From the NCBI GenBank assembly GCA_902651635.1, contig CACRSC010000116.1, positions 1 through 50,783 of the forward strand: 50,783 bases of DNA. Direction: 5' to 3'. Source of the stretch: Mastigamoeba balamuthi (lineage: Eukaryota > Evosea > Mastigamoebida > Mastigamoebidae). The stretch's first letter is position 1. Each line of letters begins with the position of its first letter. Position numbers and translations under genes: made by a program. Of the stretch, positions 8,573-19,714 are shown piece after piece. The notes under the pieces are model-generated. The model did no database searches. It was not told the origin of the DNA and was given only the letters and a program-made list of their open reading frames with translations.

Positions 8573-11308
8573 TCAGGCGACGCCGGGTTTAATCTTCTCT
8601 GTGATGGGTGGGAACACTGCGGTACCATTTCCGTTGTTGGAATGCCCCACCTGGGTCACGATGGTGGCCTTCTTCACTGCAACATGGGCTCGGCCTGATC
8701 GTACTTGTGCTCTTCGCGTGCGCTTGAGAGACGTGCTAAGGTCGCCCCTGGAGTCGTAAGCGGGCGCTGCAGGCTTCTTCGTCTGCATGGGGAGGGCGAC
8801 ACCGTTGCGCTCGAGCTCCTTCTTGAAGGAATGTGGCAATTTCATCCCCACAGAGCTCACATTGGCGGCAAGTGTGGACAGTAGGTGTGCCAATTGTGTG
8901 CGCAAAGACAGGGGAGGCGGCAGAACGAATTCGGTTCGAGAGCGAGCGACCTCGTGAGCAAGTAGCTGCAGAAGTCCCGAATTGACAATCCGCGGAATCA
9001 AACCCTGGACCTCGGACATCGCCACCAGTGCACGCACAACAACCAGTGGATCGCACTCGAAGCACTTGGAGTCTCGTAGGTACTCTATCATGCCCCAGAC
9101 AGCTCTCGTGTGACCTTGGGGGCTTGCAGCTTTGAGAATGTCACTGTTCACATCATATAGGTTGAACAACCAGAGTTCACACCCCATCACAGAGAAGTCG
9201 CGCCAACAAGCGTAGTCAACCACAGCATCGACAGTGCCAGAACTCCAAGTCAAGTGCAGCATGTGCTGAGACAGGCGAGCGATATTCCAAAGAAGGGAGC
9301 ACAGGTCCCCAGCCTCGATTCTGTTGTAACCCGAGCGAAAGGCACACAGACGGCGTATGGCCTCGAGGAGGCTGTCGGGAACATGCTCTCTGTCCCAGAA
9401 CATGCTGATGCCACTGAGTTCTTGCACCACCTGTGCGGATGAGTACCCGTCCTCCACATCGCCGCGTGTGACCAGGAAGGAGAGCCAGGCCGTCAGAGCA
9501 GCCACCCCTTGCGACTCTACTATCCTCTTTGCGAGATCTGTACCCAGTTTGTTTGTGCCGGCGTTATGATTAACATAGCCCTGTATCTTCGGGTCATCCT
9601 GAGCCGCCTTCCCCAGACCAGAAAGAGCTGCCAAGACCGATTCAGGGCTATTTGCATCGAAATCGAGGCTGTAGGGTGGCTCCGAGAGTGCTCGAACAAC
9701 CTCGGCGTTGCCGGAAACGCACGCTTGGAACAGGCACAGGCACCCCTCTCGTGCCGCATCCCAGTGGCCAAGACAGAATGGCTCCTGTGTCAGCCAGCGA
9801 ACAGCGTCGATGTTCCCACCATGGCATGCCCACATCAGGGCACGCGCCTCTCTGGCCTCTGCTTGGCCAATGCTGTACGGCGGCTTTGTGAGCTCCTCGA
9901 CCACATTCCAACGTCCTTCCTGGCACGCACACTCGAGCAGCCTCGAAACCAGTGGGCCAGCATCCTCTCTGGTCAGAGCATTGAAGGGCGGCTGTGCCAG
10001 CCTCTTGATCATGTCGGCGTTGCCCGAATAGCACGCATGTTGAAGTTCATCTCCGGTGAGGTCGGCGTGGGTGAGAGAGTATGGCGGCAGTGCGAGTGCG
10101 TTCACCACCTCCAGGTACCCAGCTTCGATTGCGACAGACAGGGCCATGGCACGAACAGCGTCGTCGTGGCCGAGGCAGTACGGCTTGTCTGCCAGTCTCT
10201 GGACAGGACCAGCGCTGTGGCACCGACACGCAGACGCCAGCAGGAACGGAATGGTGTCAGGGGCGCTGTGGCGAGAGAGGCTGTAGGGCTCCGAGGCGAG
10301 GACATCGAGGATTTTTGCGCTCTGCAGCCTGAAGTTCGAATTCAACTGTGCCTGCAAATAATCGAACACACCAGTGCACTGGAGCATCGATTCCAATTTC
10401 AGCTGCTCCTGTGCTTGCAACAGGCCCATACAGAATGGCGGCTGTGACAGACGTGTGACGACATGAGCTGTCGGAGCACTGCAAGCCCTTCTGAGGGCAT
10501 CTCTGTGCAGGAGGTCCTGGGGCGAGATGCTGAACGGGGGCCTCGTGAGTGCCTCCACGACATCGACTGAGCCCGACTCACACGCGTTTAAAAAGGCACT
10601 GACCAGCCAGCCTATGTCCGCCGTTGTGTGGCTCAGCGTGTAGGGTGCGGCACCGAGGGCGACCACAGCCTCCACAGACCCGCTCGCGCACGCCATGCAC
10701 AGGGCATCCCCGATGGAGCCCTCGCTGCATGTGTGTACCAGCATCGGGTCACGCGTGAGCTCCCGGGCGAAGGCCGCTGCCCTGGCGCCCCCTGCCCTGC
10801 ACGCCCTCGAAAGCGCCTCGGCGGAAGCGCTATTGACGAGGGCAGCGGGCAGCCCTGGGAGGAATACGAGCAGGAGCACGTTGTCCACGGGCACCAGCGG
10901 GTCAGAGGCGGCGGCAGCGACCACGTAATTCAGCCAGGGCCCACGGGCGCCTTTGCTCGCCCGATGGGAGAACAGGGCGGAGATGCACAGGGCACGGCTG
11001 AGGCCAGGGCAGCGGCGCACGAGCAGCTGCAGGGGCGCTGCCGTGGGCTGCACAGCCAGGCGCATCGCCAGCGCTGTGATGGCCGACGCTGCGGGGCTCA
11101 CAACGTTCTGTCTTTCGTAGCGGCATGGGTAGAGGGCACACGCCACGCCGACGGGAGCGCCGAGGGTGGGGGAGAGGGCGGCGATGCGGGCGAAGCAGGG
11201 GGCACAGAGAGCAGCGGCCGAGGCCACAGCCAGCGAGCACAGGTCCCCTGTGTCCCACATGCTCGGCACCACGTACTGACGCAGCACCCACGCCGTCGAC
11301 ATCACCAT
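8573..11308 (-). CDS. F-box-like, ankyrin-type PPYS-repeat protein, copy C
   Basis: Single-exon gene of 911 aa, the longest copy. The start is put at the ATG at 11306–11308 (MVMSTAWVLRQ); the frame extends upstream only to a GTG. The IKVPR..VPSEAEA leader of copies A and B is absent, so a short upstream exon is possible. N-terminal F-box-like segment, then PPYS repeats (VNALALPPYSLTHADLTG, LAQPPFNALTREDAGPLV, LTKPPYSIGQAEAREARA) and an armadillo-like tail. Two differences from A and B: about 28 extra residues where A and B have one QEQL segment (it appears as QAQEQLKLESM and again as YLQAQLNSNF), and a basic C-terminal extension of about 60 residues (SLKRTRRAQVRSGRAHVAVK) that could be a nuclear-localisation signal. 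Function is inferred as for copy A. Confidence 0.75.
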   Translation of the reverse strand: MVMSTAWVLRQYVVPSMWDTGDLCSLAVASAAALCAPCFARIAALSPTLGAPVGVACALYPCRYERQNVVSPAASAITALAMRLAVQPTAAPLQLLVRRCPGLSRALCISALFSHRASKGARGPWLNYVVAAAASDPLVPVDNVLLLVFLPGLPAALVNSASAEALSRACRAGGARAAAFARELTRDPMLVHTCSEGSIGDALCMACASGSVEAVVALGAAPYTLSHTTADIGWLVSAFLNACESGSVDVVEALTRPPFSISPQDLLHRDALRRACSAPTAHVVTRLSQPPFCMGLLQAQEQLKLESMLQCTGVFDYLQAQLNSNFRLQSAKILDVLASEPYSLSRHSAPDTIPFLLASACRCHSAGPVQRLADKPYCLGHDDAVRAMALSVAIEAGYLEVVNALALPPYSLTHADLTGDELQHACYSGNADMIKRLAQPPFNALTREDAGPLVSRLLECACQEGRWNVVEELTKPPYSIGQAEAREARALMWACHGGNIDAVRWLTQEPFCLGHWDAAREGCLCLFQACVSGNAEVVRALSEPPYSLDFDANSPESVLAALSGLGKAAQDDPKIQGYVNHNAGTNKLGTDLAKRIVESQGVAALTAWLSFLVTRGDVEDGYSSAQVVQELSGISMFWDREHVPDSLLEAIRRLCAFRSGYNRIEAGDLCSLLWNIARLSQHMLHLTWSSGTVDAVVDYACWRDFSVMGCELWLFNLYDVNSDILKAASPQGHTRAVWGMIEYLRDSKCFECDPLVVVRALVAMSEVQGLIPRIVNSGLLQLLAHEVARSRTEFVLPPPLSLRTQLAHLLSTLAANVSSVGMKLPHSFKKELERNGVALPMQTKKPAAPAYDSRGDLSTSLKRTRRAQVRSGRAHVAVKKATIVTQVGHSNNGNGTAVFPPITEKIKPGVA

Positions 11309-11563
11309 GCCAGTTGTGTTCAGAGATTTTCGCAGGGGCAAATATCGCTTGTTTGCCGTCAGAGCTGCAGGCACTGATCACTTTTAGAAACAAGCATAGC
11401 ACTTTCAGTGCCTCAGCTGGACTGACGTGTGTCAGAGCCCACATTCTCACTGCAGCCAGTTGCTTATCAGCTCCTTTGGGTATTCGGTTTGAAGTCAATC
11501 CGCACGTCTCCGCGCATTGCCTTGTTCACAACGTCCCCTTCTCAGCACTTGAAGCAAGTCTAA

Positions 11564-14500
11564 CTAATCGCTGTTGTCTCCCTCTCCTTCAGCAAAGACC
11601 ATGTCAACCCGGTTCTCGCGGTCCCACACGATCTCGCCGCGCCTCTTGAACAGCCACACACGGTGGAACGGAATGTTCTCGGTGTCGTACTCCTCCAGCG
11701 GCACCTCCATCATCCCCAGGAACCTGTCTTCGTAGCCCACTGTCCACTCGGCCGGGTTGAACGACGGGTCCCACTGTCGAATTGCACGGAACGGACGTTG
11801 TGAGTCGCCAAGCGGGAGGGGGCAGGGGCCTTGCAGTCCACGACACGCACTCTGACTCTGTTGAAGACGTCCGACGAGGTGCGCATCTTCTCCTTCTTCC
11901 CCGCGACCGCCGTCTGCGCCTGCTTGGGCCCGGGCTCCTCTGTCTTGGCGGATCCCTTCTTTCCCTTGGCCTCCTTCGCGCTCTTCTGGCGCCCCTGCGG
12001 CTTTCTGGTCGCCTGTGTCGCAGATGGCTCCTGCGGCGCTGCTGAATCGCCTGCCTCGGCAGCCCCGTCTTGCGAGGCGAGCAGCGCGTCGACGTCGTCG
12101 GCGCTCATTTCCTCTGCGGACAGATCGGTGTCGTCGTAGTCGGGCGCAGTCGCGAGCCACCAGCTGTCCGACGTGAACAGCGACGGCAGCTTCTCGCGGC
12201 TCCAGCAGCGCACGCTCAGGGCCGCCCCCTGGGGCGTGACAGGGGCCATCGCACTGGTCCATGCGTTCACGGCTCTCTGCAGGTCGACGGGCCCCGCTGG
12301 GGTCGTCACGATGAGGAAGTACGAGCACGTATACTCGTGCAGTGCGTCGCCAGCGCGCGTCTGAAGAGCCTCGGGCCACAGGCGAGCGAAGGCTCCAGCC
12401 GACAGCCTCTCCGCGCCGACGACGAGCGACACAAGTCGCGACTCGACAAAGCCGCGCCACGAGCGGAACCTGCGCACGTCCTCGGCCGAGATGGTAACGA
12501 TGGCGAAGCGCGCGTCCTCCCCACCAGCCGCAGCGACCTCGCAGTGCCCGCGCTCGACGAGCGCGCGCCACTTGCCGCTGCGTGCAAGGGTCCTGGCGCG
12601 TGCGAACTCCGCGCACAGGGCGACAACCGCTGACTTGGTTGCGTTGCGGGTGACGTTGAGGTGCGGCCTCGATGGGGTCAGGACGACCAGCGGCGACGTG
12701 CCCTGAGGTGCACTGCCGCACCCCACGAGCCCCACGGGGCACGCAAAGTCAAAGTCCGCGTAAGCTTCAAAGAACCTGACGAGCAGAGCCTCGAGACCGG
12801 GCTCTGCGTCGTCCGTCCCAGCGCTCTGCTGGAGGGCCTGCTGCACAACCCTACAGGCCAGCACAGCCCACCCGAAGCCGCCCAGGTAGCCAGTCCTTCC
12901 GGAGTACAGCCCTCGGTCTGCGCACAGAGATCAGCTACGAAGGATGCAAGGGCAGCAACGCACTCTTGGCCCACAGGCGCACGTAGTGCATTAGAGATGC
13001 GAACTGGCGGGTGGAGGTGGCGATCCGGAGCAGAATCTGGTTGTCCAGGTACCCGCACACGGCGCGCACAGTGGCCTCGTCGAGCGTCTTAATGGCAGCG
13101 ATGAACTTGGCCTGGTTATCTGGGTTGAAGTAGTCCGGGCTCCCCTCGGGCACGCAGGCGTACTGTATCTCGAACTGAGGGAGGAACGGTTGAGCTACAC
13201 AGGTTTGGTCTGAGGGGGAGAAGTCTCGTGTACCTTGAAGCCGTCGACGACGTAACGCAGGACGGGGACTATCGCGTTGCTGACCACGCAGGCCGACGTG
13301 GCGACTCCGCTCTGGTGGAGCCCCGATAGCAGGTCGACGAAGAACGTCCGGCGAGGAGCCGCGGACGCGCAGACGACGTCGATGTCAGAGGACGCTTCCT
13401 GCACGCCCAGAAGCTGCGATCCTATCGCGCTGAACACAACACCCGCTCTCGCCGACCTCTGAGCCTCACGTCTGACCTTCTCCAGGGCTGCCTCTCGCCT
13501 GCTGCGCGTCGTCGCCTCGTCCGGGTCGCTACAGAACTCGGAAAGCACACTACCCAGCGCCCAGTTGGTATTCGAGTAATTAAGCTGCATGCGTACCTCT
13601 CGAGCGACTGCCCGGACTCCTGCTGGCAGGGTTGCTGCTCCTCTACCAGCGGCAGGTCCGCCACTACGCACCAGACGCCGTAGTGGTCTGACGGGTGGCG
13701 AAGGGCGCCGCCGGCATCAACCGACGGTTCTCTGGCAAAGACGCCAGTGTCGAGCGGCGACAGCGATCCAGCGCGGGCCACGGCGATTCGGTCGAGCCTC
13801 CTCGCCTTGCCCGTGCGCGTCGTGGCGCAGGCGACGGGGTTCGACTCGGGGTCGAACGTCAGCCCGAGGTCCGCGGGACGCAGCAGCCGCCAGCAGTCGG
13901 AGAACCCCTCGGAGAGCGCGGCGACCTCGTCGGCCTCCTCATCGCCAAAGTTGAAGTCGCCGAGCAGCACACAGCCCATGGTGGCACTGCCCGCAAGCTC
14001 TTCGCGGACCTCGCGCAGCTCGAGGGCACGCCTGTCCGCGTTGGGCCCATCAACGTCGCTGACGAGGTGCACCACCGCCACGTGGACCCTGCGGCCAAAC
14101 GCCTCTACACGGGCAATCAGTGTGCGCTTGTTCTTCGAGTGCCTGCGGATGGGGGCTGTCAGAGAGGTCATTCGGGGGGCTGAGGTGGGGAGAGCGAACT
14201 GGAGGTGCCGATAGACGAAGGGCAGGCGGGACAGGAGAATCTGGAACGAGGGTCCGCAGTCAGTGTGGGGCTCGCTCATCCGCATCGAGGACCTGACCCA
14301 CTCGTCTGCCCGCAGCAGCTCCAGCATCTCCGGGTCGACTTCTTGCAACCCCACAACGTCGGGCGACAGCTCGCGGAGCGCCCGCACGATAGCAGCAGCC
14401 CTCAGCCGGACCTCGCAGCCAGCTGGCGAGAACCGGCCCTCCATGACGTTCCACGTGGCAAACTTGAGGGTCCCGCCTGGCGCAATGGAGAAGCGCGACG

Positions 14501-15406
14501 CGGAGTCGGCAGGAGACCAGCAGGAGCCGTCCCAAGAGACGCTGGATCTGTCGCTCGGCGCTGCGGGGGACGCGGGGAGCGAGGCGCAGCCCAGGGGGAT
14601 CTCGAGGCGGACGGAGAACGGGGACTCGGCCCTGCGCGTGATGACGCAGAGGCGGTCGACGACGAAGGTGACCGAGGACCACGTCGAGCCGAGCTGGGCC
14701 TGCACTGCTTCGACGGCGCTGCGCGAGGCTCGCCACTGGCCCACGGACAGGTGCGGCGTGTAGCCCTCCTCCCGCTTCACACCCACGCCAGGCAGAGCCT
14801 CGTCCAGCAGGCGTCTCACCTCGCACAGTCTGCCAGCAGGCTGTTCACGAGGTGAGCAGCACACATTGAGTCAGTACAGTAAGTGCATTCGTTTGTCGGA
14901 GTAAAGGGGTAGCGGGTAAGCCTTTGTAGTGGCAACGGCTGGCTGGTTATTGTGGTATCGCTTTGCAACAAGTGCATTACAACACTGCAATGGGAGGTGG
15001 AGGGGCAGCGAGGACTGAACAAAACCGCAGAACTGGAGGCACAAAATCGACTTGAACATTCGCCCACTGATGCTCGCGGCAGTTCGACAGCCTCGAGTGG
15101 GTGCGTCTGCGGGGCGCGAACCTCGGGGGCCAGCCACATGGTGAAGCTCTTGGGCGAGTGCTGGAAGAAGCGGAACGAGCTGAGCGTGACCTTGAACGGC
15201 CTCGTGCGGGCGAGCGCGGCTGCGATGGCCGGGGCGACTGCGGGGACGTCGCCCTCGGGGACGAAGGGGTACATGACGTTGATGTGCGGCATCCACCGCA
15301 CGTATGACCTGTCGTGCGACCTCCGGATCGCCTGGATCGCGGGCCACGCGCTCTCGGGCGGGATCACGACGAGGGCGCTCGTCACGACGGTCGTCCGCTC
15401 GCACAT
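11564..15406 (-). CDS. multidomain RNA-repair protein: 2H–EEP–PAP nucleotidyltransferase–MJ1316
   Basis: Six exons (15406–15068, 14840–13597, 13549–13234, 13174–12964, 12917–11851, 11773–11564) join in frame to 1128 aa. Order: 2H phosphoesterase split by intron 1 (H41-I-N43 and H143-L-S145); EEP nuclease about 240–510 (TWNV N244, LQEVD E280, GDFNFG D408/N410, SDHYG 497–501); nucleotidyltransferase about 560–640 (GSQLLG, then SDIDVV with D583/D585); PAP-type central domain (WAKNRGLYSGRTGYLGG, restored exactly by splicing); Lys-rich linker; MJ1316 domain 1047–1128 (RVRWDP, GYEDRFLGM, IPFHRV). In these families 2H and EEP process 2',3'-cyclic or blocked ends, the nucleotidyltransferase adds nucleotides, and MJ1316 is predicted to recognise cyclic RNA ends. 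The third acidic residue of the nucleotidyltransferase appears to be Glu (FKFEIQYA, E635). No signal peptide. RNA-end repair is inferred from the domains. Confidence 0.88.
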
Positions 15407-15886
15407 CCTGGAGACGCTGAGAGTGCAGACCTTGGTAGCTTTTAAGCAAAAGTGCTGTTCCCGATATCGAGATTTTGTCTCACAGCGGGGTGTCGCTTGT
15501 TCTCCACCTGACGCAATAACGCATCACGCTGCCGGAATCAATTAACAGCAGCCGGTTTCAATTGCGTCGAGGGCAACCGGGACCGCGCGGCGACTGCACT
15601 CCGAACTCCGCGTTGATAATCCACAAACATGGATGGTTCACTCTGCCAGAACTCAAAGCGACTGGGTCCCACAGAGTTGTTCGTGTGAACATGTCACAAT
15701 GACGTCCCCAACCAGGCAAGCCAGTTCCGCGGGTGTGCGGTTGGCGGAGGGTCCTTGGAGGGCAGAGGGGCGGAGGGTGCGGCACCCTCGGCAACGCGAC
15801 CCGATGACGGCTGACCAAGATTCACGGGCCCCACCGCACCACCGGCCGGTATCTCGTTGCCTTGCTGCACCACCGTCATACGAAAA
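15407..15886. promoter_or_regulatory. divergent intergenic region
   Basis: 480 bases between the ATG of the RNA-repair gene (minus) and the ATG of the DIL gene (plus); both promoters must lie here. No TATA-like box or conserved element could be named with confidence, and no extra exon with family similarity was seen. Confidence 0.4.
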
Positions 15887-18800
15887 ATGAGCTCCACAGA
15901 CGCGGCCGACCAGCAGCAGCAGCCGACGCCGCAGTCGCCCAGGGGCGGCGCCGAGGTGCCCGCCGAGCTGGTGGTCTCCGTGCCGCGGTCGTCGTCGCGC
16001 ATACTGTCGCCGCGCTCGGGCGCGCAGTCGCCGCCGTCGGACCTCACGCTGCGCGCGCGCGACGCCGAGATCGAGCGCCTGCGCTTCGAGGTCGACTCGG
16101 CCAAGCGCTCGGCCCGCGCGGCCGAGAAGGCGGCGGTGCAGACGGAGGAGTCGCTGCGCGCGGAGCTGCGCGTCGAGCGCGAGGCCCGCAAGCGCGCAGA
16201 GGCGGCGGCCGAGCGCGCCAAGGAGGCGCGGGCCGACGCCGACGCCGAGCGCACGAGGGAGAGGAAGGCGCTCGAGGACGAGGCCGCGCGGTCGCTGGCG
16301 GCCCTGCACGCCGCCGAGCAGAAGCTCGCCGCGGCCACGGCCTCGAGCTCCAAGGTTCGGGGCCCCCCGCTCGGTTCTGCCGCTGCTCTCTGTTTGCCTG
16401 CCGCGCTGGCGCTGCTCCCGGGGCGCGTGTCTGTGCCTGCGCTGTGGTGGTTGTGCACGGGTGGGGAGGGAGCTCGCTGGGGGGTGCCTGCAGGGGCTGC
16501 TGCCACGCGGAGGTGGTTTGGCGAGCGCACGCGTTTGTTTTCGAACTGCCCCGTGTGGTTTGTTGTAGCGTTGCTTTTGGCTGCTGCTCTGCTGGCCGTG
16601 ATATGTGTGCTGTGCGTTCGCAGGACAGCAGCCTGCCACTGCTTCATTGCTCTGTGTCGTAAGCCAGTTCGGAGTTCGGGTGGTTTTTGTGTCTTGGCCT
16701 TCTAGTAACTGTTGACCGTGCGGTGAGCAGGACCAGCAGCGGCTGGAGGAGCTCGCGAGGGCGCTGGAGAAGCGCGAGAAGGAGGCCGAGGCGATGCGGC
16801 TGGCGTCGGAGGAGCAGATGCACAAGGTCAGGCAGCTCGAGAACGCCTCGGCCGCCAAGGAGGCCGCCCTCAAGGAGCGCGACGAGGAGCTCGCCCGTCT
16901 GCGCGTCGACGTGTCGTCGCTGCGCAACGGCAGCAGCACGCACGCGCAGGCCGCGCAGGAGATCGAGGCCTCGCTGCGCGCGGACGTCAAGCGCGAGCGC
17001 GACGCCCGCGAGCGCGCGGTGGCCGCCCGCGACGAGCTGCGCCAGCAGGTCGCCTCGCTGACGGAGCAGCTGGGCGCCCGCGACGCCCGCATCAAGCAGA
17101 TGAGCACGGAGGCCAAGGAGGCCAGCGCGCTCGCCAAGGACCTGCGCGAGGCCGTCGAGAAGGAGCGCGAGGGCGCCCAGCAGGCGCGCGCGGCGCACGA
17201 GAGGCGCGCGCAGGAGCAGATCGACGCCGAGTCCAAGGACTTTGCGCAGCGCGAGCGCGCGATACGCGACCAGTCGATCGCCAACATCGCGCGCCTAGAG
17301 GGCGAGCTGGCGGCCGTCACCCGCGCCCGCGACCGCGAGGTCGAGTCGCTGCGCGGCGAGCTCGAGAGCCTCCGCCGCGACGCCGCCGCCAAGGAGGCCG
17401 AGGGCGCGCGCAGGTTCTCGGAGATGGAGGAGCGCGCGGGCCAGCAGCTCGCGGCCGAGCGCGCGGAGAAGGAGCGCGCGCTGGCCGAGTGCGCGAGGCT
17501 CGAGGGGCAGATCTCGGCTGTGGCGACAGCGCAGGCGCGCGACGCGGAGCAGCGCAGGGCGGAGCTGCAGCAGAAGGAGGCGCTGGCCAGCAGGCTGCAG
17601 GAGGACCTCTCGCGCGCGCGCGAGGAGGCCGTCCACGTGCGCTCCAACTCGGAGCTGCGCATGCGAGAGAAGGTCGCGGCGGCCGAGGCGGACCTGCGGG
17701 TGCTCGAGCAGGAGCGCAGGNCGCGCGCAGGAGCAGATCGACGCCGAGTCCAAGGACTTTGCGCAGCGCGAGCGCGCGATACGCGACCAGTCGATCGCCA
17801 ACATCGCGCGCCTAGAGGGCGAGCTGGCGGCCGTCACCCGCGCCCGCGACCGCGAGGTCGAGTCGCTGCGCGGCGAGCTCGAGAGCCTCCGCCGCGACGC
17901 CGCCGCCAAGGAGGCCGAGGGCGCGCGCAGGTTCTCGGAGATGGAGGAGCGCGCGGGCCAGCAGCTCGCGGCCGAGCGCGCGGAGAAGGAGCGCGCGCTG
18001 GCCGAGTGCGCGAGGCTCGAGGGGCAGATCTCGGCTGTGGCGACAGCGCAGGCGCGCGACGCGGAGCAGCGCAGGGCGGAGCTGCAGCAGAAGGAGGCGC
18101 TGGCCAGCAGGCTGCAGGAGGACCTCTCGCGCGCGCGCGAGGAGGCCGTCCACGTGCGCTCCAACTCGGAGCTGCGCATGCGAGAGAAGGTCGCGGCGGC
18201 CGAGGCGGACCTGCGGGTGCTCGAGCAGGAGCGCAGGGCCAAGGAGGAGCTCGGCGCGCGCCTGCAGTGCGTCATGGCCCGCGTCAACGCGGAGAACGAC
18301 GCGCTGGTGGCCGCGGTGCTCACGGCCGCGCGCAGCACAGGGCCCGAATCGGCCGCGTCGCTGCTGGCGTCGCGTTTCGCCGAGTTCAACGGGTTCGCGA
18401 CGGCCGACGAGCAGCTGCTGTCGGAGCTGTACCGCGGCCTGCAGGGCGCCGTGCACGCGTCGTCCGAGTTCTCGTCGCTGGCGTCGTGGTCGCAGGCGCT
18501 GTTCTCGCTCGTCAAGCTCTCGTCTGCGGCGCTCGCGAGGCCCCTGGGGCCCGCGCCCGTCGCCGAGCCCACCGCGCAGGACGAGGACGAGTGCAAGACG
18601 CCGCCGCTGCTGTTCCTGCTGCGCCTGCGCAAGCTGCTGCACAAGATCTTCTCCGCGGCCGTCGCGCTGAAGCAGAAGGAGCTCGACGCCGTCGTGATAC
18701 ACTGGTTCTTCGAGTCGGCGCCGCAGTCGCCGAGGAGGGCCGCCGGGGGCGCGCAGGAGCGCTCCAAGGCGTCGATCAGCTCGGTGCTGTCGTCGATGCT

Positions 18801-19425
18801 GCTGGCCGTGCAGAAGGAGAGCTTCAGCACGGAGCTCTCGCGGCAGTTCTTCGACGAGATCGTGCGGATCATCGACTCGACCGCCCTGAACCTGCTCCTC
18901 ACCAGGCGCGACCTCTGTGCGACGCTGGAGCCCCCTCGCACACGCGCATGTGTGCCTCTGCCACTCACGACCTGGCCGGGGGGGATAGGCACGTGTGGCA
19001 ACGGCATTTCAATGAAGATGGGCGTCGCTGCAATTGACGAGTGGTTCCAAAACCGGCCGCACATCAGCGAGAGCAGGTGAGACCCCGCGCTCGTTGCACA
19101 GCTGACCGCCTGGGCCAAAACAAACGCAGAGAGCACATGGCGGCGGCGCGGGAGGCGGCCAACCTGCTTATCATAGAGAAGAGCATCCTCAAGGACGAGG
19201 ACGCCACCACCAAGACGTTCCCGACGCTCTCGCCGTCGAACATCCTCAGCATCATGGTCAACTTCCACTCTGACCAGTACGCAAAAACCGCAGCCAAAAA
19301 AAAAAAGCGACACGTGGGATCGCTGTTAACCGACTTCGGTTTTTCGCAGGTTCTCGCCGTCGCCCATCGACGCGGAAACAATCCTGACGCTGAAGCAGAG
19401 AGCCAAGACGCAGTCGTCCCCGTAG
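15887..19425 (+). CDS. motorless coiled-coil protein with myosin-V-type DIL tail
   Basis: Exons 15887–16354, 16731–18916, 18989–19076, 19130–19276 and 19350–19425. After removing one copy of the assembly duplication (17205–17720 against 17722–18237) and the N, they join in frame to 815 aa. Residues 1–50 are Ser/Pro/Gln-rich; about 55–490 is a continuous charged coiled coil rich in Glu, Arg and Ala; 490–815 resembles the DIL (dilute) cargo-binding domain of class V myosins. Splicing yields LLLTRRDLCTCGNGISMKMG followed by DEWF, as in the RKDMC....I..N...LEEW region of myosin V, then a helical end after PTLSPSNILSIMVNF. There is no motor domain, IQ motif or upstream candidate, so it may act as a cargo adaptor or a competitor of myosin tails. 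The first intron (376 nt) is the longest in the window. Confidence 0.75.
17205..18237. repeat. exact 516-bp direct duplication across an N (assembly artefact)
   Basis: Bases 17205–17720 recur unchanged at 17722–18237, separated by a single N at 17721. The offset of 517 shifts the reading frame of the DIL gene by one; deleting one copy plus the N restores a single frame. An identical copy with no substitutions, abutting an N, is what results when two overlapping contig ends are joined without merging. Confidence 0.9.
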
Positions 19426-19714
19426 TGTACACTGGCGCCGATAGGGTGACCAACAACGCCCCGACATTTCTTATGCCTATCCCAACCCCCCCCCCCCCCC
19501 CCCTCCGTTCGTTCCCTCGTTTTGCCCGCTGCGGGGGATTTTCCCGGTCCCCTGCTGGACCAGTCAGATATTAACGCAAAGGGGAATCACCGTATCTTGG
19601 TATTTTCCCAAGAATTGTCGGTTTTTTATTATTAAAAGCAGAGGGACCATTTCTTGGTGTCTGAGCTCAGAAGTGCACAACAGCACCCCCAAAGCCCAAT
19701 CCGAAATCCCCGCG
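19426..19714. other. intergenic region with a poly-C run
   Basis: Holds a C homopolymer of about 16 bases near 19487–19502 and a short hairpin (CTTGG, loop, CCAAG) near 19597–19613 followed by a T-rich stretch. No gene recognised; probably the 3' UTR of the DIL gene and the promoter of the next gene. Confidence 0.4.

Noticed and set aside
15653-19313. Very long minus-strand open frames (Ser/Arg/Ala/Leu-rich) opposite the DIL gene.
   Set aside because: They are antisense shadows of a GC-rich coiled-coil gene: low-complexity composition, no motifs, and they carry the same N artefact. The plus-strand frame has codon-level coiled-coil and DIL signals.
15887-19425. Naming the coiled-coil gene a myosin heavy chain.
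   Set aside because: No P-loop, switch or motor sequence is present; only the DIL tail supports the relation.
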